Assembly: GCA_017479885.1 (NCBI GenBank)
Contig: JAFVBR010000039.1
Span: 1-64,000, forward strand
From: Paludibacteraceae bacterium
GTDB lineage: Bacteria > Bacteroidota > Bacteroidia > Bacteroidales > Paludibacteraceae
Reading direction: 5' to 3'
Length of the DNA stretch: 64,000 bases
Shown: piece by piece, positions 7,307-16,735 of the stretch
How the letters are laid out: each line of letters begins with the position of its first letter
Position numbering within the stretch: the stretch's first letter is position 1
The notes under the pieces: model-generated
What the model was told of the DNA's origin: nothing
The model's database searches: none
The model's input: only the letters and a program-made list of their open reading frames with translations
Translations under genes and position numbers: made by a program

Positions 7307-8146
7307 ATGGAGCCGAATATACCTTTGTTGGATTGTCCTACCGATTATCTTATCGGTGATGCAAGCGGAAAAATAATGAACGAATACGGGCGTTTCCCCT
7401 GTAAGATAAAGTGCGGCGTGTATGCCTATATGGTGCGCGGCACCGCCAAAGCAACACTCAATATCACTCAGATGGATTTCCGGCAGAACGACCTTCTGCT
7501 TATCGAACCCGGCACTTTCCTTCTCATTCATGAGTTCTCTGAAGATGCACTGGTTTACTATGTGCTTTTCTCATCATCTTTTCTTGACAAGTATTCTTAC
7601 AGCGCCCGCATAAGTACCCAGACCCTGCACCTCAATTCGCCCATTGTCCACATGACCGACGAGGTGGCAAATGTGCTTTCTCACACATTCTCACTTATGC
7701 TCGAGGCAATCAATTGCCGGCCGTCGCTCATCAATACCGACAAGATGGTGCACATATTCAATATCTTCCAGCTGTTCTATACCGATTTTGCCAAGCAGCA
7801 GAATCCTACTCCTGCCCGCCCGCAGGACAGAAAAACCGAGGTATATCAGGAGTATCAGAAGATGGTGCTCGACCATTACCACGAGTGGCATCATGTGGCA
7901 CAATATGCAGAAGCAATGAGGCTGTCGCTGCCGCACCTCTGTTCCACCGTGAAGAATGTAAGCGGAAAAACTGCCGGCGACCTTATTATTGACGCTATTC
8001 TTACCGATGCTAAAGCGCAACTGAAAATAACCAATCTGCAGATTAAGGAGATTGCCATGTCGCTCGGGTTCGACAATGTGGCATTCTTCAACCGATTTTT
8101 CAAGGCGCATACCGGCTCTACTCCTAAAGAGTACAGAAAGAACTAA
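7307..8146 (+). CDS. AraC-family transcriptional regulator
   Basis: A 279-residue regulator. The N-terminal half (about 1-165) is a cupin-like sensor domain with DFRQNDLLLIEPGTFLLIHEF. The C-terminal 100 residues hold the two helix-turn-helix units of the AraC family; the second is clear in QIKEIAMSLGFDNVAFFNRFFKAHTGSTPKEYRK. I use the ATG at 7307 (MEPNIPLL) because the longer frame starts inside the promoter. The ligand and targets are unknown. It converges with the exchanger gene on the other strand, so the context does not name a target. Confidence 0.92.
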   Translation: MEPNIPLLDCPTDYLIGDASGKIMNEYGRFPCKIKCGVYAYMVRGTAKATLNITQMDFRQNDLLLIEPGTFLLIHEFSEDALVYYVLFSSSFLDKYSYSARISTQTLHLNSPIVHMTDEVANVLSHTFSLMLEAINCRPSLINTDKMVHIFNIFQLFYTDFAKQQNPTPARPQDRKTEVYQEYQKMVLDHYHEWHHVAQYAEAMRLSLPHLCSTVKNVSGKTAGDLIIDAILTDAKAQLKITNLQIKEIAMSLGFDNVAFFNRFFKAHTGSTPKEYRKN

Positions 8147-8165
8147 AGAGGAGTCAGAGTAAAGA

Positions 8166-8194
8166 AAAATCAGCATTGAAAAATGCTGATTTTC
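8166..8194. terminator. Shared terminator between two convergent genes
   Basis: Arms AAAATCAGCATT and AATGCTGATTTT around a short A-rich loop. The run of T on one side and A on the other allows function on both strands. Confidence 0.8.
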
Positions 8195-8212
8195 TCTTAT
8201 GTAATAGTGAGA

Positions 8213-9208
8213 TTATGCTATGTTTAGCAATCTGTATGTTAAATATGCTGCATACACTATTAGTAATATTGCACCTCCCCAGCGCTTTACTTCGCGTTCC
8301 TTGTTGGTTTTGACAAACAGCCAGACAAGAATACTGCCTAATGCTGCCACGCATGCGTCAATTTCAATGCCTGTGTAAGCTGGCAGATGGCGAATGGTGG
8401 CACTTGTGCCGAGCACGAAGAACACATTGAAGATATTGCTGCCAATCACGTTGCCGAGTGCAATGTCGCTGTTTTTCTTGAAGGCGGCAACCACCGATGT
8501 GGCAAGTTCCGGCAGTGAAGTGCCAAGCGCAACTATGGTAAGACCGATGATTGCTTCACTTACGCCAAGGTCGGTGGCAATCTTTACGGCACTTTTCACT
8601 ATCATCTCTCCTCCGACAACCAATCCTATGAGACCTGCCGACACAAGCAGTATTGCCTTCCATATTTTCATGGGTTTCACTTCGCCTGCGAGAGCGTCAT
8701 TCGGATGATCTTTGGCATGGCGGAAAGTGTTATAAAGAAAATAGCAGAAGAGCACAAGGAGTACGATTCCTCCGATGCGTGAAATACCTCTGGCTGTTTC
8801 ATACCCCGGGAAAGTTATCGCAACCATAATAAATACCAATACACCGGCAATCATTGACATGGGTATGTCAAAGTCGCGCGAACGCTTTTGTGATACGACA
8901 GGGTAAACGAGTGCAGTAAGACCGAGAATGACAAAGGTGTTGATGATGTTGGAGCCAAGGATGTTGGTGATGGCAAGGTCGGTTGCCCCGTCTGCCACCG
9001 AGACCATGTTGACTACGAACTCGGGCATGCTGGTGCCGAAAGCAACGACAGTCAGACCTATGACGAGATCGCTTATGCCGAAACGTTTGGCAAGTCCTGA
9101 CGCACCGTCAACAAGCCAGTCGGCACCTTTGACAAGCAATACGAGTCCGACTATCAATGCGACTGCCAGAATCCAAGGATTATTCAGTAATTCCAATAAT
9201 TGTTGCAT
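8213..9208 (-). CDS. Sodium/calcium exchanger (CaCA family, YrbG-like)
   Basis: A 331-residue inner-membrane antiporter with about ten membrane helices. The two inverted alpha-repeats that form the ion site are clear: VIGLTVVAFGTSMPEFVVNM at about residues 50-70 and IIGLTIVALGTSLPELATSV in the second half. Each has the conserved Glu after GTS-P. Family members exchange Na+ for Ca2+ (some also K+). Length is normal. It is monocistronic, with a TAATTTTG element upstream at 9252-9259 on the minus strand and a shared terminator downstream. Confidence 0.93.
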   Translation of the reverse strand: MQQLLELLNNPWILAVALIVGLVLLVKGADWLVDGASGLAKRFGISDLVIGLTVVAFGTSMPEFVVNMVSVADGATDLAITNILGSNIINTFVILGLTALVYPVVSQKRSRDFDIPMSMIAGVLVFIMVAITFPGYETARGISRIGGIVLLVLFCYFLYNTFRHAKDHPNDALAGEVKPMKIWKAILLVSAGLIGLVVGGEMIVKSAVKIATDLGVSEAIIGLTIVALGTSLPELATSVVAAFKKNSDIALGNVIGSNIFNVFFVLGTSATIRHLPAYTGIEIDACVAALGSILVWLFVKTNKEREVKRWGGAILLIVYAAYLTYRLLNIA

Positions 9209-9251
9209 AAATACTATATAGAATAAAAATCCGTGTTAATTGTTGATGCTG

Positions 9252-9259
9252 CAAAATTA
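9252..9259 (-). promoter_or_regulatory. -7 element for the exchanger gene
   Basis: TAATTTTG on the minus strand, 43 bp before the start codon. The -33 element is weak. Confidence 0.5.
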
Positions 9260-9322
9260 CTACAAAAATCGTACCTGTACAAGAATTATCAGTTTTAGGT
9301 TGCCTTATTCGAGGAAAATGAG

Positions 9323-9330
9323 TAACTTTG
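9323..9330 (+). promoter_or_regulatory. -7 element for ychF
   Basis: TAACTTTG about 50 bp before the start codon at 9380. The -33 element is weak (TTG at about 9299). Confidence 0.5.
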
Positions 9331-9379
9331 CAAACTATTTGGAAAACCTGAGTATTAATAACATCAAACAATACATCCT

Positions 9380-10486
9380 ATGTCACTCAAATGCGGTATA
9401 GTAGGATTGCCCAATGTAGGCAAATCGACTCTTTTTAACTGTTTAAGCAACGCCAAAGCCCAGTCGGCAAATTTCCCCTTTTGCACTATAGAACCCAATG
9501 TGGGTGTGATAACCGTGCCTGACGAGAGGTTGAACCGTTTAGCGGAAATATGTCATCCGGAGCGCGGTGTGATACCAACCACTGTTGAAATAGTTGATAT
9601 TGCAGGTCTGGTAAAAGGCGCAAGCAAGGGCGAGGGGCTTGGCAACAAGTTTCTTGCCAACATACGTGAGACTGATGCCATACTGCATGTGCTGCGCTGT
9701 TTTGATGATGACAATGTGGTGCATGTGGACGGCTCGGTTGATCCGGTAAGAGACAAAGAGATAATAGATGCCGAATTGCAACTGAAAGACCTTGAAACCA
9801 TTGACTCTCGCATACAGAAAGTGCAGAAACAGGCCACAACAGGCGGTGACAAGCAGGCAAAGGCTGTGCTTGAGGTGCTGCTCAAATACAAGGCTGCGCT
9901 TGATCAGGGCAAGTCGGCACGCACTGTGGAACTTCAGAACAAAGATGAAGAAGCAATAGCCAAAGATTTGTTCCTGCTGACTGCCAAACCTGTGCTGTAT
10001 GTCTGCAATGTTGACGAAGCAAGTGCTGCTACAGGCAACAAGTATGTAGAGCAGGTGCGCGAGGCAGTGAAAGACGAAAATGCAGAGGTGCTGGTACTGG
10101 CAGCCAAGATAGAGTCGGAGATAGCCGAACTGGAGACCTACGATGAGCGTCAGATGTTTTTGGAAGAGATAGGTCTCGAAGAGTCGGGAGTTAACAGACT
10201 CATAAAAGCGGCTTATGCATTATTAAGGCTCAAGACTTTCCTGACTGCAGGCTCCGACGAAGTGCGTGCATGGACTTTCCGCGAAGGAATGAAGGCACCG
10301 CAATGTGCAGGTGTGATACATACAGACTTCGAGCGCGGATTTATTCGTGCAGAAGTGATAAAATATGACGATTTCATAGCTCTTGGCGGCGAGTCGCAAT
10401 GTCGTGCTGCAGGCAAATTGGGAGTTGAAGGCAAAGACTACCTTGTGCAGGACGGTGATATAATGCATTTCCTTTTCAATGTGTAA
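9380..10486 (+). CDS. ychF: Redox-regulated ATPase YchF (Obg-family P-loop protein)
   Basis: The 368-residue protein is YchF/OLA1, an ATPase of the Obg GTPase-like superfamily that binds ribosomes and takes part in stress responses. Motifs: the P-loop GLPNVGKSTLFN at residue 8, DIAGLVKGASKGEGLGNKFL (switch II region), a coiled-coil insertion (KEIIDAELQLKDLETIDSRI), and a C-terminal TGS domain with REGMKAPQCAGVIHTDFERG. Length is normal. The aspA frame begins close behind it, so the two may be co-transcribed. Confidence 0.97.
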   Translation: MSLKCGIVGLPNVGKSTLFNCLSNAKAQSANFPFCTIEPNVGVITVPDERLNRLAEICHPERGVIPTTVEIVDIAGLVKGASKGEGLGNKFLANIRETDAILHVLRCFDDDNVVHVDGSVDPVRDKEIIDAELQLKDLETIDSRIQKVQKQATTGGDKQAKAVLEVLLKYKAALDQGKSARTVELQNKDEEAIAKDLFLLTAKPVLYVCNVDEASAATGNKYVEQVREAVKDENAEVLVLAAKIESEIAELETYDERQMFLEEIGLEESGVNRLIKAAYALLRLKTFLTAGSDEVRAWTFREGMKAPQCAGVIHTDFERGFIRAEVIKYDDFIALGGESQCRAAGKLGVEGKDYLVQDGDIMHFLFNV

Positions 10487-10529
10487 ACAAAACTATATAG
10501 CAAACCAATATATCAAACATAGTGATACT

Positions 10530-11948
10530 ATGAATAACTTTCGTACAGAATCTGACCTGCTTGGCGAAATGCAGGTACCCCAAGATGCACTTTACGGAGT
10601 GCAGACACTTCGAGGAATAGAGAATTTCCCAATCAGCAAGTTTCACCTGAATGAGTATCCTGATTTCATCAAAGGTCTGGCATACACAAAGCAAGCCGCT
10701 GCCATGGCCAACTACGAACTCGGACTGCTGACCCTTGACCAGTATAACGGTATTATGGGGGCATGTCATGAAATAATAGCCGGCAAACATTACGACCAGT
10801 TTCCTGTTGATATGATTCAGGGCGGAGCAGGCACCACCACCAACATGAATGCCAATGAGGTGATAGCCAACCGTGCCTTGCAACTTATGGGGCATGAAGC
10901 CGGCGAATATCAGTATTGCTCGCCCAATGACCACGTCAACTGCTCGCAATCAACCAACGATGCTTACCCGACTGCCATTCACCTCGGTTTGTATGCAACG
11001 CATCTCAAGTATATACGTCACTACAGCGAACTCATAGCGGCATTGCGTCAGAAAGCAGAAGAGTTCAAGGATGTGCTGAAGATGGGGCGTACACAACTTG
11101 AGGATGCTGTGCCGATGACGCTCGGTCAGACATTCGGGGCATTCGCACAAATACTTGAGGAAGAGGTGAAGCACTTGAATGCAGCAGCCGACGAACTGTT
11201 GACGGTCAACATGGGTGCAACGGCTGTCGGTACAGGAATTTGCTCCGAGCCCGGTTACTCTTCAAAATGTATTCAGGCTTTGCGCGAGATAACAGGCTGG
11301 GATGTTCAACTGGCTCCTGACCTTGTGGCAGCAACAAGCGATACATCGTCGATGGTCGGATATAGTCAGGCAATGCGTCGTATAGCGACTAAACTTAACA
11401 AGATTTGCAATGACCTCCGTCTGTTAGGATCTGGACCGAAGTGCGGACTGCACGAACTTGATCTGCCGGCCCGTCAACCCGGAAGCAGCATTATGCCCGG
11501 TAAGGTGAATCCTGTTATTCCCGAGGTGATGAACCAGATTTGCTACAAGGTGATAGGCAACGATTTATGCGTGGCAATGTCGAATGAAGCAGCGCAAATG
11601 GAACTTAATGCCATGGAGCCAGTGATGGCGCAATGCTGTTTCGAGAGCGCCGAACTGATGATGAACGGATTCGACGTGCTTCGCAAATACTGCATTGAGG
11701 GCATACAGGCGGACCGTGACAATTGCCGCAACTATGTACGTGCAAGCATAGGAATAGTGACTGCACTGAATCCTGTCATCGGTTACAAGAACTCAACCAA
11801 GATAGCCAAAGAGGCTATTCAGACGGGCAAATCGGTTTATGACCTTGTTCTTGAGCATGGCATTCTTTCGAAAGAGGACCTTGATACTATCCTTTCTCCT
11901 GAGAACATGATTCATCCTGTGAAACTGAATATCAAGCCTAAGAAATAA
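10530..11948 (+). CDS. aspA: Aspartate ammonia-lyase (aspartase)
   Basis: A 472-residue enzyme of the fumarase/aspartase superfamily that converts L-aspartate to fumarate and ammonia, feeding the fumarate-reduction branch common in Bacteroidales. The superfamily signature GSSIMPGKVNPV is present, with TTTNMNANEVIANRA and QSTNDAYPTAIHLG. The start is the ATG at 10530 (MNNFRTESDLLGEMQVP); the longer frame overlaps the ychF stop and has no family support. A strong terminator follows at 11992. Confidence 0.95.
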   Translation: MNNFRTESDLLGEMQVPQDALYGVQTLRGIENFPISKFHLNEYPDFIKGLAYTKQAAAMANYELGLLTLDQYNGIMGACHEIIAGKHYDQFPVDMIQGGAGTTTNMNANEVIANRALQLMGHEAGEYQYCSPNDHVNCSQSTNDAYPTAIHLGLYATHLKYIRHYSELIAALRQKAEEFKDVLKMGRTQLEDAVPMTLGQTFGAFAQILEEEVKHLNAAADELLTVNMGATAVGTGICSEPGYSSKCIQALREITGWDVQLAPDLVAATSDTSSMVGYSQAMRRIATKLNKICNDLRLLGSGPKCGLHELDLPARQPGSSIMPGKVNPVIPEVMNQICYKVIGNDLCVAMSNEAAQMELNAMEPVMAQCCFESAELMMNGFDVLRKYCIEGIQADRDNCRNYVRASIGIVTALNPVIGYKNSTKIAKEAIQTGKSVYDLVLEHGILSKEDLDTILSPENMIHPVKLNIKPKK

Positions 11949-11991
11949 GAGAATAAAAGGCAGAACTGAACTATTCTGCACTTATGATAAT

Positions 11992-12028
11992 AAAGCAGGA
12001 GAACCAATCAAGATTCTCCTGCTTTTTT
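11992..12028 (+). terminator. Terminator of aspA
   Basis: Arms AAAGCAGGAGAA and TTCTCCTGCTTT with a T run; it abuts the tRNA-Pro gene on the other strand and may serve both. Confidence 0.85.
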
Positions 12029-12029
12029 G

Positions 12030-12102
12030 TCGAGAAGAGGCGACTCGAACGCCCGACCCCCACGTCCCGAACGTGGTGCGCTACCAACTGCGCTACTTCT
12101 CG
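12030..12102 (-). tRNA. tRNA-Pro (CGG)
   Basis: A 73-nt cloverleaf read on the minus strand: acceptor arms CGAGAAG and CTTCTCG with discriminator A, D arm GCGC/GCGC, anticodon stem CCACG/CGTGG with loop TTCGGGA (anticodon CGG), T arm GGGCG TTCGAGT CGCCT. CCA is not encoded. Confidence 0.95.
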
Positions 12103-12131
12103 AATGTGGTGATTACCTCACCACAAAGGTT

Positions 12132-12518
12132 TTACTTGTTAACTACAAAGTTAACTTCGGCTTTTTCGCCTTTCTTGAGTTTGAGTTTTTCCTCAACCCA
12201 CTTGTTGGATCCGTAGTCAAATACCTCAAAGTAGTAGGTCAGTTTGGAAACAGACATGTCGATTTTGATAGTAACAACGCCCTGAGCATTTGTGGAAGCA
12301 TATTCCCAACCTTCGGGAATACCTGTTATCAAAGACTCGGGTGAAGGCAGAGTAGCGTCCAGAATAACAGAAGCCAAATCGGTGTAAAGGATATCACGAT
12401 TTGCCATAGGATTACCTTCTGTGTCAACAACTGAAACTGTTACTTCCGATGTTTCAACTTTGCAACCGGTAAAAACCACTGCAAGCAAGGCAGTAAGGAT
12501 AAATAATGTTTTTTTCAT
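12132..12518 (-). CDS. Small lipoprotein with a beta-rich domain, unknown function
   Basis: A 128-residue protein with a signal ending in the lipobox VFTGC. The mature domain reads SEVTVSVVDTEGNPMANRDI, then GVVTIKIDMSVSKLTYYFEV and a lysine-rich stretch KLKLKKGEKAEVNFVV. This resembles an Ig-like or carboxypeptidase-regulatory-like beta sandwich, commonly found in secreted Bacteroidota proteins. It has its own promoter at 12566-12596, which overlaps the 3' end of topA. No partner is visible. Confidence 0.8.
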   Translation of the reverse strand: MKKTLFILTALLAVVFTGCKVETSEVTVSVVDTEGNPMANRDILYTDLASVILDATLPSPESLITGIPEGWEYASTNAQGVVTIKIDMSVSKLTYYFEVFDYGSNKWVEEKLKLKKGEKAEVNFVVNK

Positions 12519-12565
12519 AACCGTATGTTTTTATTTGTTAGAGATGAGTTTGTCGTTTGAACGTG

Positions 12566-12596
12566 CAAAATTACAATATTCTTTTGACTTGGCAAA
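12566..12596 (-). promoter_or_regulatory. Promoter of the small lipoprotein gene at 12518
   Basis: On the minus strand TTTG, a 19-bp spacer, then TAATTTTG, 48 bp before the start codon. Confidence 0.7.
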
Positions 12597-12598
12597 AT

Positions 12599-14923
12599 CT
12601 ATTTGCGTTTTCTGCTTGTGCGTGTTGATTTTTTTGCCCCTGTAGGCTCCGATGAGGCTATTATCTGTCGGCACTCTTCTTCTGTAAGTGCTGTCGCATC
12701 GGTGCCGCGTGGAATCTTGTAGTTGTTGCTGCCTTGCTTGATGTATGGTCCGAAGCGCCCGTTTAGCACTTGCAAATCACCCCATTCGTGCAGCGGCAGC
12801 GAGGCCTGACGCTTTTTCTGAATAATCTCAAGCGCCTGCTCCATAGTGACATGAAGAGGGTCGGTATCTTTTGGTATGGAGAAGTATTCCTTGCCAAGTT
12901 TGATGTAAGGTCCGTACATTCCCTCGCTCACGATAAGTGTTTCGCCTTCGGTTTCGCCAATGGTGTAGGGATAGGGTGTGTCAAAGAGGGAGAGGGCCTC
13001 ATCAAGTGTGATGGTGTAGATTGACTGATCCTTGTCAAGCGAAGCAAACAGGGGTTTGTCCTTGTCTTCGGCAGTGCCTATCTGTATGCACGGACCTTTC
13101 TTGCCTATCTTGGCAATCACCTGACGACCTGTCTTGGGGTCGGTGCCGAGCACGCGTCCTGAGAGTTTGCCGCTTTCGACATTCACTATGTCGGGATGGA
13201 ACTGTTTGTAGAAGTCATCTACCATCTCCACCCACTCCAGTTTGCCTTCGGCTATCTCGTCAAAGTCGGCTTCAGCTTTGGCGGTGAAGTCGTAAGAGAG
13301 AATGCGGGGGAACTGCTCCACAAGGAAATCGTTGGTTGCAAATCCGAGGTCGGTAGGCATCAGTTTCTGCGAGTCGGCACCGAAGGTCTCGGTTTTCTGT
13401 TTCTCAGTAACCTTCTTGTTCTTGAGGGTGAGCACGGTGTATTCGCGTTTTTCGCCCTGTTTGCTTGCCCTTACTACGTATCCGCGCTGCTGTATGGTTT
13501 CTATGATGGTGGCGTACGTAGAAGGGCGGCCGATCTCCAGCTCCTCCATCTTCTTTACAAGCGAACCTTCTGTATAGCGGAACGGAGCCTTGGTGAATGA
13601 TTGCTGTGCCACCACTTCTTTTGCAGCAAGAGGTGCAGTCTCCTGCATCTGCGGCAGAAGAGCGGGTGTCTCTTCGCTCTCGTCATCAGTAGATTGGATA
13701 TAGAGCTTCATGAAGCCGTCAAAGGTGATTACTTCGCCTGTTGCAACAAACAGATAGGGCATACCTTCGGCACTCACTTCGATGCGTGTCTGCTCTAATG
13801 CTGCATCTGCCATCTGTGATGCCACGGTGCGTTTCCATATAAGGTCGTAGAGTCTTCGCTCGTCATCGTTGCTGCCTGCTGTGTGGCGGTCGATATATGT
13901 AGGCCGAATGGCTTCGTGGGCTTCTTGTGCGCCTTTGGCGGAGGTGTGGAACTGACGAACCTTGTGATATTGTTCGCCCCATTGAGCTGTAATCTCCTGC
14001 TTGGCGGTATTGATAGCCAGACCCGAGAGGTTGACAGAGTCGGTACGCATATAGGTGATGAATCCGTGCTCGTAGAGCGACTGTGCAAGGCGCATCGTCT
14101 TTGCCACGGGGAAGCGCAGACGGCGTGCCGCCTCCTGCTGAAGAGAAGAGGTGGTGAAAGGAGGAGCTGGCTGGCGCTTGACGGGTTTGTGCTGTATAGA
14201 GCGGATAACAAACTGCGAGTCGCGGCATTGCTCAAGAAACGCCTCAGCTTCTTGTTTGGTTTGGAAACGATGGTTGAGTTCGGTACGCAGAGACACTTCC
14301 TCGCCATTGACGGCTTTGCCTGTGAACTCTGCCGTAATGCGGTATGAAGCTGCAGGAGTAAAGTTCTGTATCTCGCGTTCGCGTTCTACAATCAGTCGTA
14401 CTGCAACCGACTGCACTCGTCCTGCCGACAGACCCGGGATGATTTTCTTCCATAGCACAGGGGAAAGCTCAAAACCTACTATACGGTCCAAAACTCGGCG
14501 TGCCTGCTGTGCATTGACAAGGTTGTAGTCGATATCACGCGGGTGATCAAGTGCATCAAGAATAGCGTTCTTGGTTATTTCCAAAGCAGCAATGCGGTGT
14601 GTCTTGTCGGAAGGAAGATTGAGCACTTCTTTCAGGTGCCATGCAATGGCTTCTCCCTCGCGGTCGGCATCGGAGGCGAGCCACACGGTGTCGGCTTTTG
14701 CTGCTTCGTCCTTCAGTTGCTCTATAAGGCGTTTCTTCTTCGGGTCAACGGCATAGTGGGGAGCATAGTTGTTTTGGAAATCTATGCCCATGCTGTTTTT
14801 ACCTATGCCCTCAATGTCGCGTATATGACCTTGAGAGGCTAACACACGGTAGTCCTTGCCAAGAAAACGCTCTATGGTCTTTGCTTTGTGCGGAGACTCT
14901 ACTATGACGAGATTCTTGCTCAT
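12599..14923 (-). CDS. topA: DNA topoisomerase I
   Basis: A 774-residue type IA topoisomerase that relaxes negative supercoils. The Toprim domain opens with LVIVESPHKAKTIERFLG and carries the metal residues of ASDADREGEAIAWHL. The catalytic tyrosine is in FITYMRTDSV at about residue 300. The C-terminal part has the repeat type (GRFGPYIKQGSNNYKIPRG and relatives) instead of zinc-finger cysteines, usual for Bacteroidota. The tail is lysine/arginine-rich. Promoter at 15029-15060. Confidence 0.97.
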   Translation of the reverse strand: MSKNLVIVESPHKAKTIERFLGKDYRVLASQGHIRDIEGIGKNSMGIDFQNNYAPHYAVDPKKKRLIEQLKDEAAKADTVWLASDADREGEAIAWHLKEVLNLPSDKTHRIAALEITKNAILDALDHPRDIDYNLVNAQQARRVLDRIVGFELSPVLWKKIIPGLSAGRVQSVAVRLIVEREREIQNFTPAASYRITAEFTGKAVNGEEVSLRTELNHRFQTKQEAEAFLEQCRDSQFVIRSIQHKPVKRQPAPPFTTSSLQQEAARRLRFPVAKTMRLAQSLYEHGFITYMRTDSVNLSGLAINTAKQEITAQWGEQYHKVRQFHTSAKGAQEAHEAIRPTYIDRHTAGSNDDERRLYDLIWKRTVASQMADAALEQTRIEVSAEGMPYLFVATGEVITFDGFMKLYIQSTDDESEETPALLPQMQETAPLAAKEVVAQQSFTKAPFRYTEGSLVKKMEELEIGRPSTYATIIETIQQRGYVVRASKQGEKREYTVLTLKNKKVTEKQKTETFGADSQKLMPTDLGFATNDFLVEQFPRILSYDFTAKAEADFDEIAEGKLEWVEMVDDFYKQFHPDIVNVESGKLSGRVLGTDPKTGRQVIAKIGKKGPCIQIGTAEDKDKPLFASLDKDQSIYTITLDEALSLFDTPYPYTIGETEGETLIVSEGMYGPYIKLGKEYFSIPKDTDPLHVTMEQALEIIQKKRQASLPLHEWGDLQVLNGRFGPYIKQGSNNYKIPRGTDATALTEEECRQIIASSEPTGAKKSTRTSRKRK

Positions 14924-15028
14924 GCTTCAATGTTTAGCGCAGTCAGAGACTGCAAGTATAATGTTTAATGTTGCGGCAGTGTTGCTCTATAATTAAGGTA
15001 TATGCCTTGTTTGTGCCGAAATCGGCTG

Positions 15029-15060
15029 CAAAGGTAAATCAACTTTTTCAATCTGCCAAA
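15029..15060 (-). promoter_or_regulatory. Promoter of topA
   Basis: TTTG, a 20-bp spacer and TACCTTTG on the minus strand, giving a leader of about 100 nt. Confidence 0.7.
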
Positions 15061-15070
15061 ACAAAAAAAT

Positions 15071-15094
15071 AAAAAGGGTGATAACACCCTTTTA
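15071..15094 (-). terminator. Terminator of proS
   Basis: Arms AAAAGGGTG and CACCCTTTT around ATAA, with a T run on the minus strand. Confidence 0.8.
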
Positions 15095-15113
15095 ATAAAA
15101 TTTGGAGTACCCT

Positions 15114-16619
15114 TTAGTATGCTATTGCAAATATTACCCTCTGCTTCGAAGGTTTGCCTGTCACCATGCAACGCCCTTCCTCGAAGATGGTGTGGTTGCC
15201 TTTGAAGAGGATGTTGTCTTCCGACGGAATGCAGCGGATAGTGGCTTTTGTCTCCTCCTTTATCTTCTCCTCCGTCTCGGGAGTGCCGTCCCAGTGGCAG
15301 AGCAGGAAACCGCCCTTCTTTATCTCCTCCTTGAACTCTTCATAGGAGTTGACCTCGCGGGTGTTCTCAAGGCGGAACTGAAGAGCCTTCTGATATACGT
15401 TCTTCTGTATGTCTTCAAGCAGTTGACAGATATGGTCTTCCACTCCTGCAAACGGAATGGTCTCTTTGGTGAGCGTGTCGCGGCGTGCCACTTCTATAGT
15501 GCCGTTCTCAAGGTCACGACCGCCCATGGCAATACGCACGGGCACACCCTTCAGCTCGTAGTCGGCGAACTTGAAGCCCGGAGTCTGCTTCTCGCTGGTG
15601 TCCACCTGTACGCGGATACCTTTCTGCTTGAGGTTGTCAGCAAGCGGATTGAGCACTGCCAGCAGTTTGTCAAGGTCTTCCTGTTTCTTGAAGATAGGCA
15701 CTATTACTACCTGTATAGGAGCAAGATGTGGCGGGAGAACGAGTCCGTTGTCGTCGGAGTGAGTCATAATGAGAGCGCCCATCAGGCGGGTTGAAACGCC
15801 CCACGAGGTCGCCCAGACATATTCATATTTGTTCTCCTTCGAGAGGAACTGCACGTCAAACGACTTGGCGAAGTTCTGTCCGAGGAAGTGGCTGGTACCA
15901 GCCTGCAGTGCCTTGCCGTCCTGCATCATGGCTTCTATGCAGAAGGTCTCAAGTGCTCCTGCAAAGCGCTCGTTGGGTGACTTCACACCTTTCACTACTG
16001 GTATTGCCATCACCTTCTCTGCGAAGTCTGCATATACGTCAAGCATCTGGCGGGCATAATCCAATGCCTCATCATGAGTGGCGTGAGCAGTGTGACCCTC
16101 CTGCCAGAGGAACTCGGCAGTACGCAGGAACAGGCGCGTGCGCATCTCCCAACGCATCACGTTGCACCACTGGTTGCAGAGGATTGGCAGGTCGCGGTAA
16201 CTGGAAATCCAGTTCTTGTAGGTTGACCAGATGATGGTTTCCGATGTAGGACGGATAATCATCTCCTCCTCTAATTTGGAGTCGGGGTCAACGATGATAC
16301 CCTTGCCGTTGGGGTCTTTCTTGAGGCGGTGGTGCGTTACCACGGCGCTCTCTTTGGCAAAGCCTTCTATATGCTCTGCTTCGCGAGAGAAGAACGACTT
16401 GGGAATCAGCAGCGGGAAATAGGCATTCTTTACGCCACGCTCCTTGAAGCGGCGGTCGAGTTCTGCCTGTATCGTCTCCCAGATGGCGTAACCATAGGGC
16501 TTTATCACCATGCAACCTCTCACTGCAGACTGCTCTGCGAGGTCTGCCTTCACTACCAGTTCGTTGTACCACTTCGAGTAATCTTCGGCTCTCGAAGTCA
16601 GTTTGTCAAATTTTGCCAT
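15114..16619 (-). CDS. proS: Prolyl-tRNA synthetase (archaeal/eukaryotic-type, short form)
   Basis: A 501-residue class II synthetase that charges tRNA-Pro. Class II motifs are visible: motif 1 region [11 protein letters not shown], motif 2 [22 protein letters not shown], and [15 protein letters not shown] of the anticodon-binding domain. It lacks the editing insertion of the bacterial long form and has the C-terminal extension typical of the short form ([13 protein letters not shown]). I use the ATG at 16619 ([14 protein letters not shown]). Promoter element TACCTTTG at 16658-16665. Confidence 0.96.
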   Translation of the reverse strand: MAKFDKLTSRAEDYSKWYNELVVKADLAEQSAVRGCMVIKPYGYAIWETIQAELDRRFKERGVKNAYFPLLIPKSFFSREAEHIEGFAKESAVVTHHRLKKDPNGKGIIVDPDSKLEEEMIIRPTSETIIWSTYKNWISSYRDLPILCNQWCNVMRWEMRTRLFLRTAEFLWQEGHTAHATHDEALDYARQMLDVYADFAEKVMAIPVVKGVKSPNERFAGALETFCIEAMMQDGKALQAGTSHFLGQNFAKSFDVQFLSKENKYEYVWATSWGVSTRLMGALIMTHSDDNGLVLPPHLAPIQVVIVPIFKKQEDLDKLLAVLNPLADNLKQKGIRVQVDTSEKQTPGFKFADYELKGVPVRIAMGGRDLENGTIEVARRDTLTKETIPFAGVEDHICQLLEDIQKNVYQKALQFRLENTREVNSYEEFKEEIKKGGFLLCHWDGTPETEEKIKEETKATIRCIPSEDNILFKGNHTIFEEGRCMVTGKPSKQRVIFAIAY

Positions 16620-16657
16620 TATATGATGTTGTTTTGCGTTATTCTCAATTCGGGCTG

Positions 16658-16665
16658 CAAAGGTA
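16658..16665 (-). promoter_or_regulatory. -7 element for proS
   Basis: TACCTTTG on the minus strand, 39 bp before the start. A weak -33 (GTTG) lies about 20 bp upstream of it. Confidence 0.55.
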
Positions 16666-16735
16666 ATACAAAAATATTGAAAGCGCAACCACGAAATATA
16701 TTCTCTTTGAGAGGCAATTGCTTGTCTCGGTTTTG

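Noticed and set aside
14924..15113. Possible riboswitch or small RNA between topA and proS
   Set aside because: The gap is explained by the topA promoter and the proS terminator; no conserved riboswitch core was recognised.
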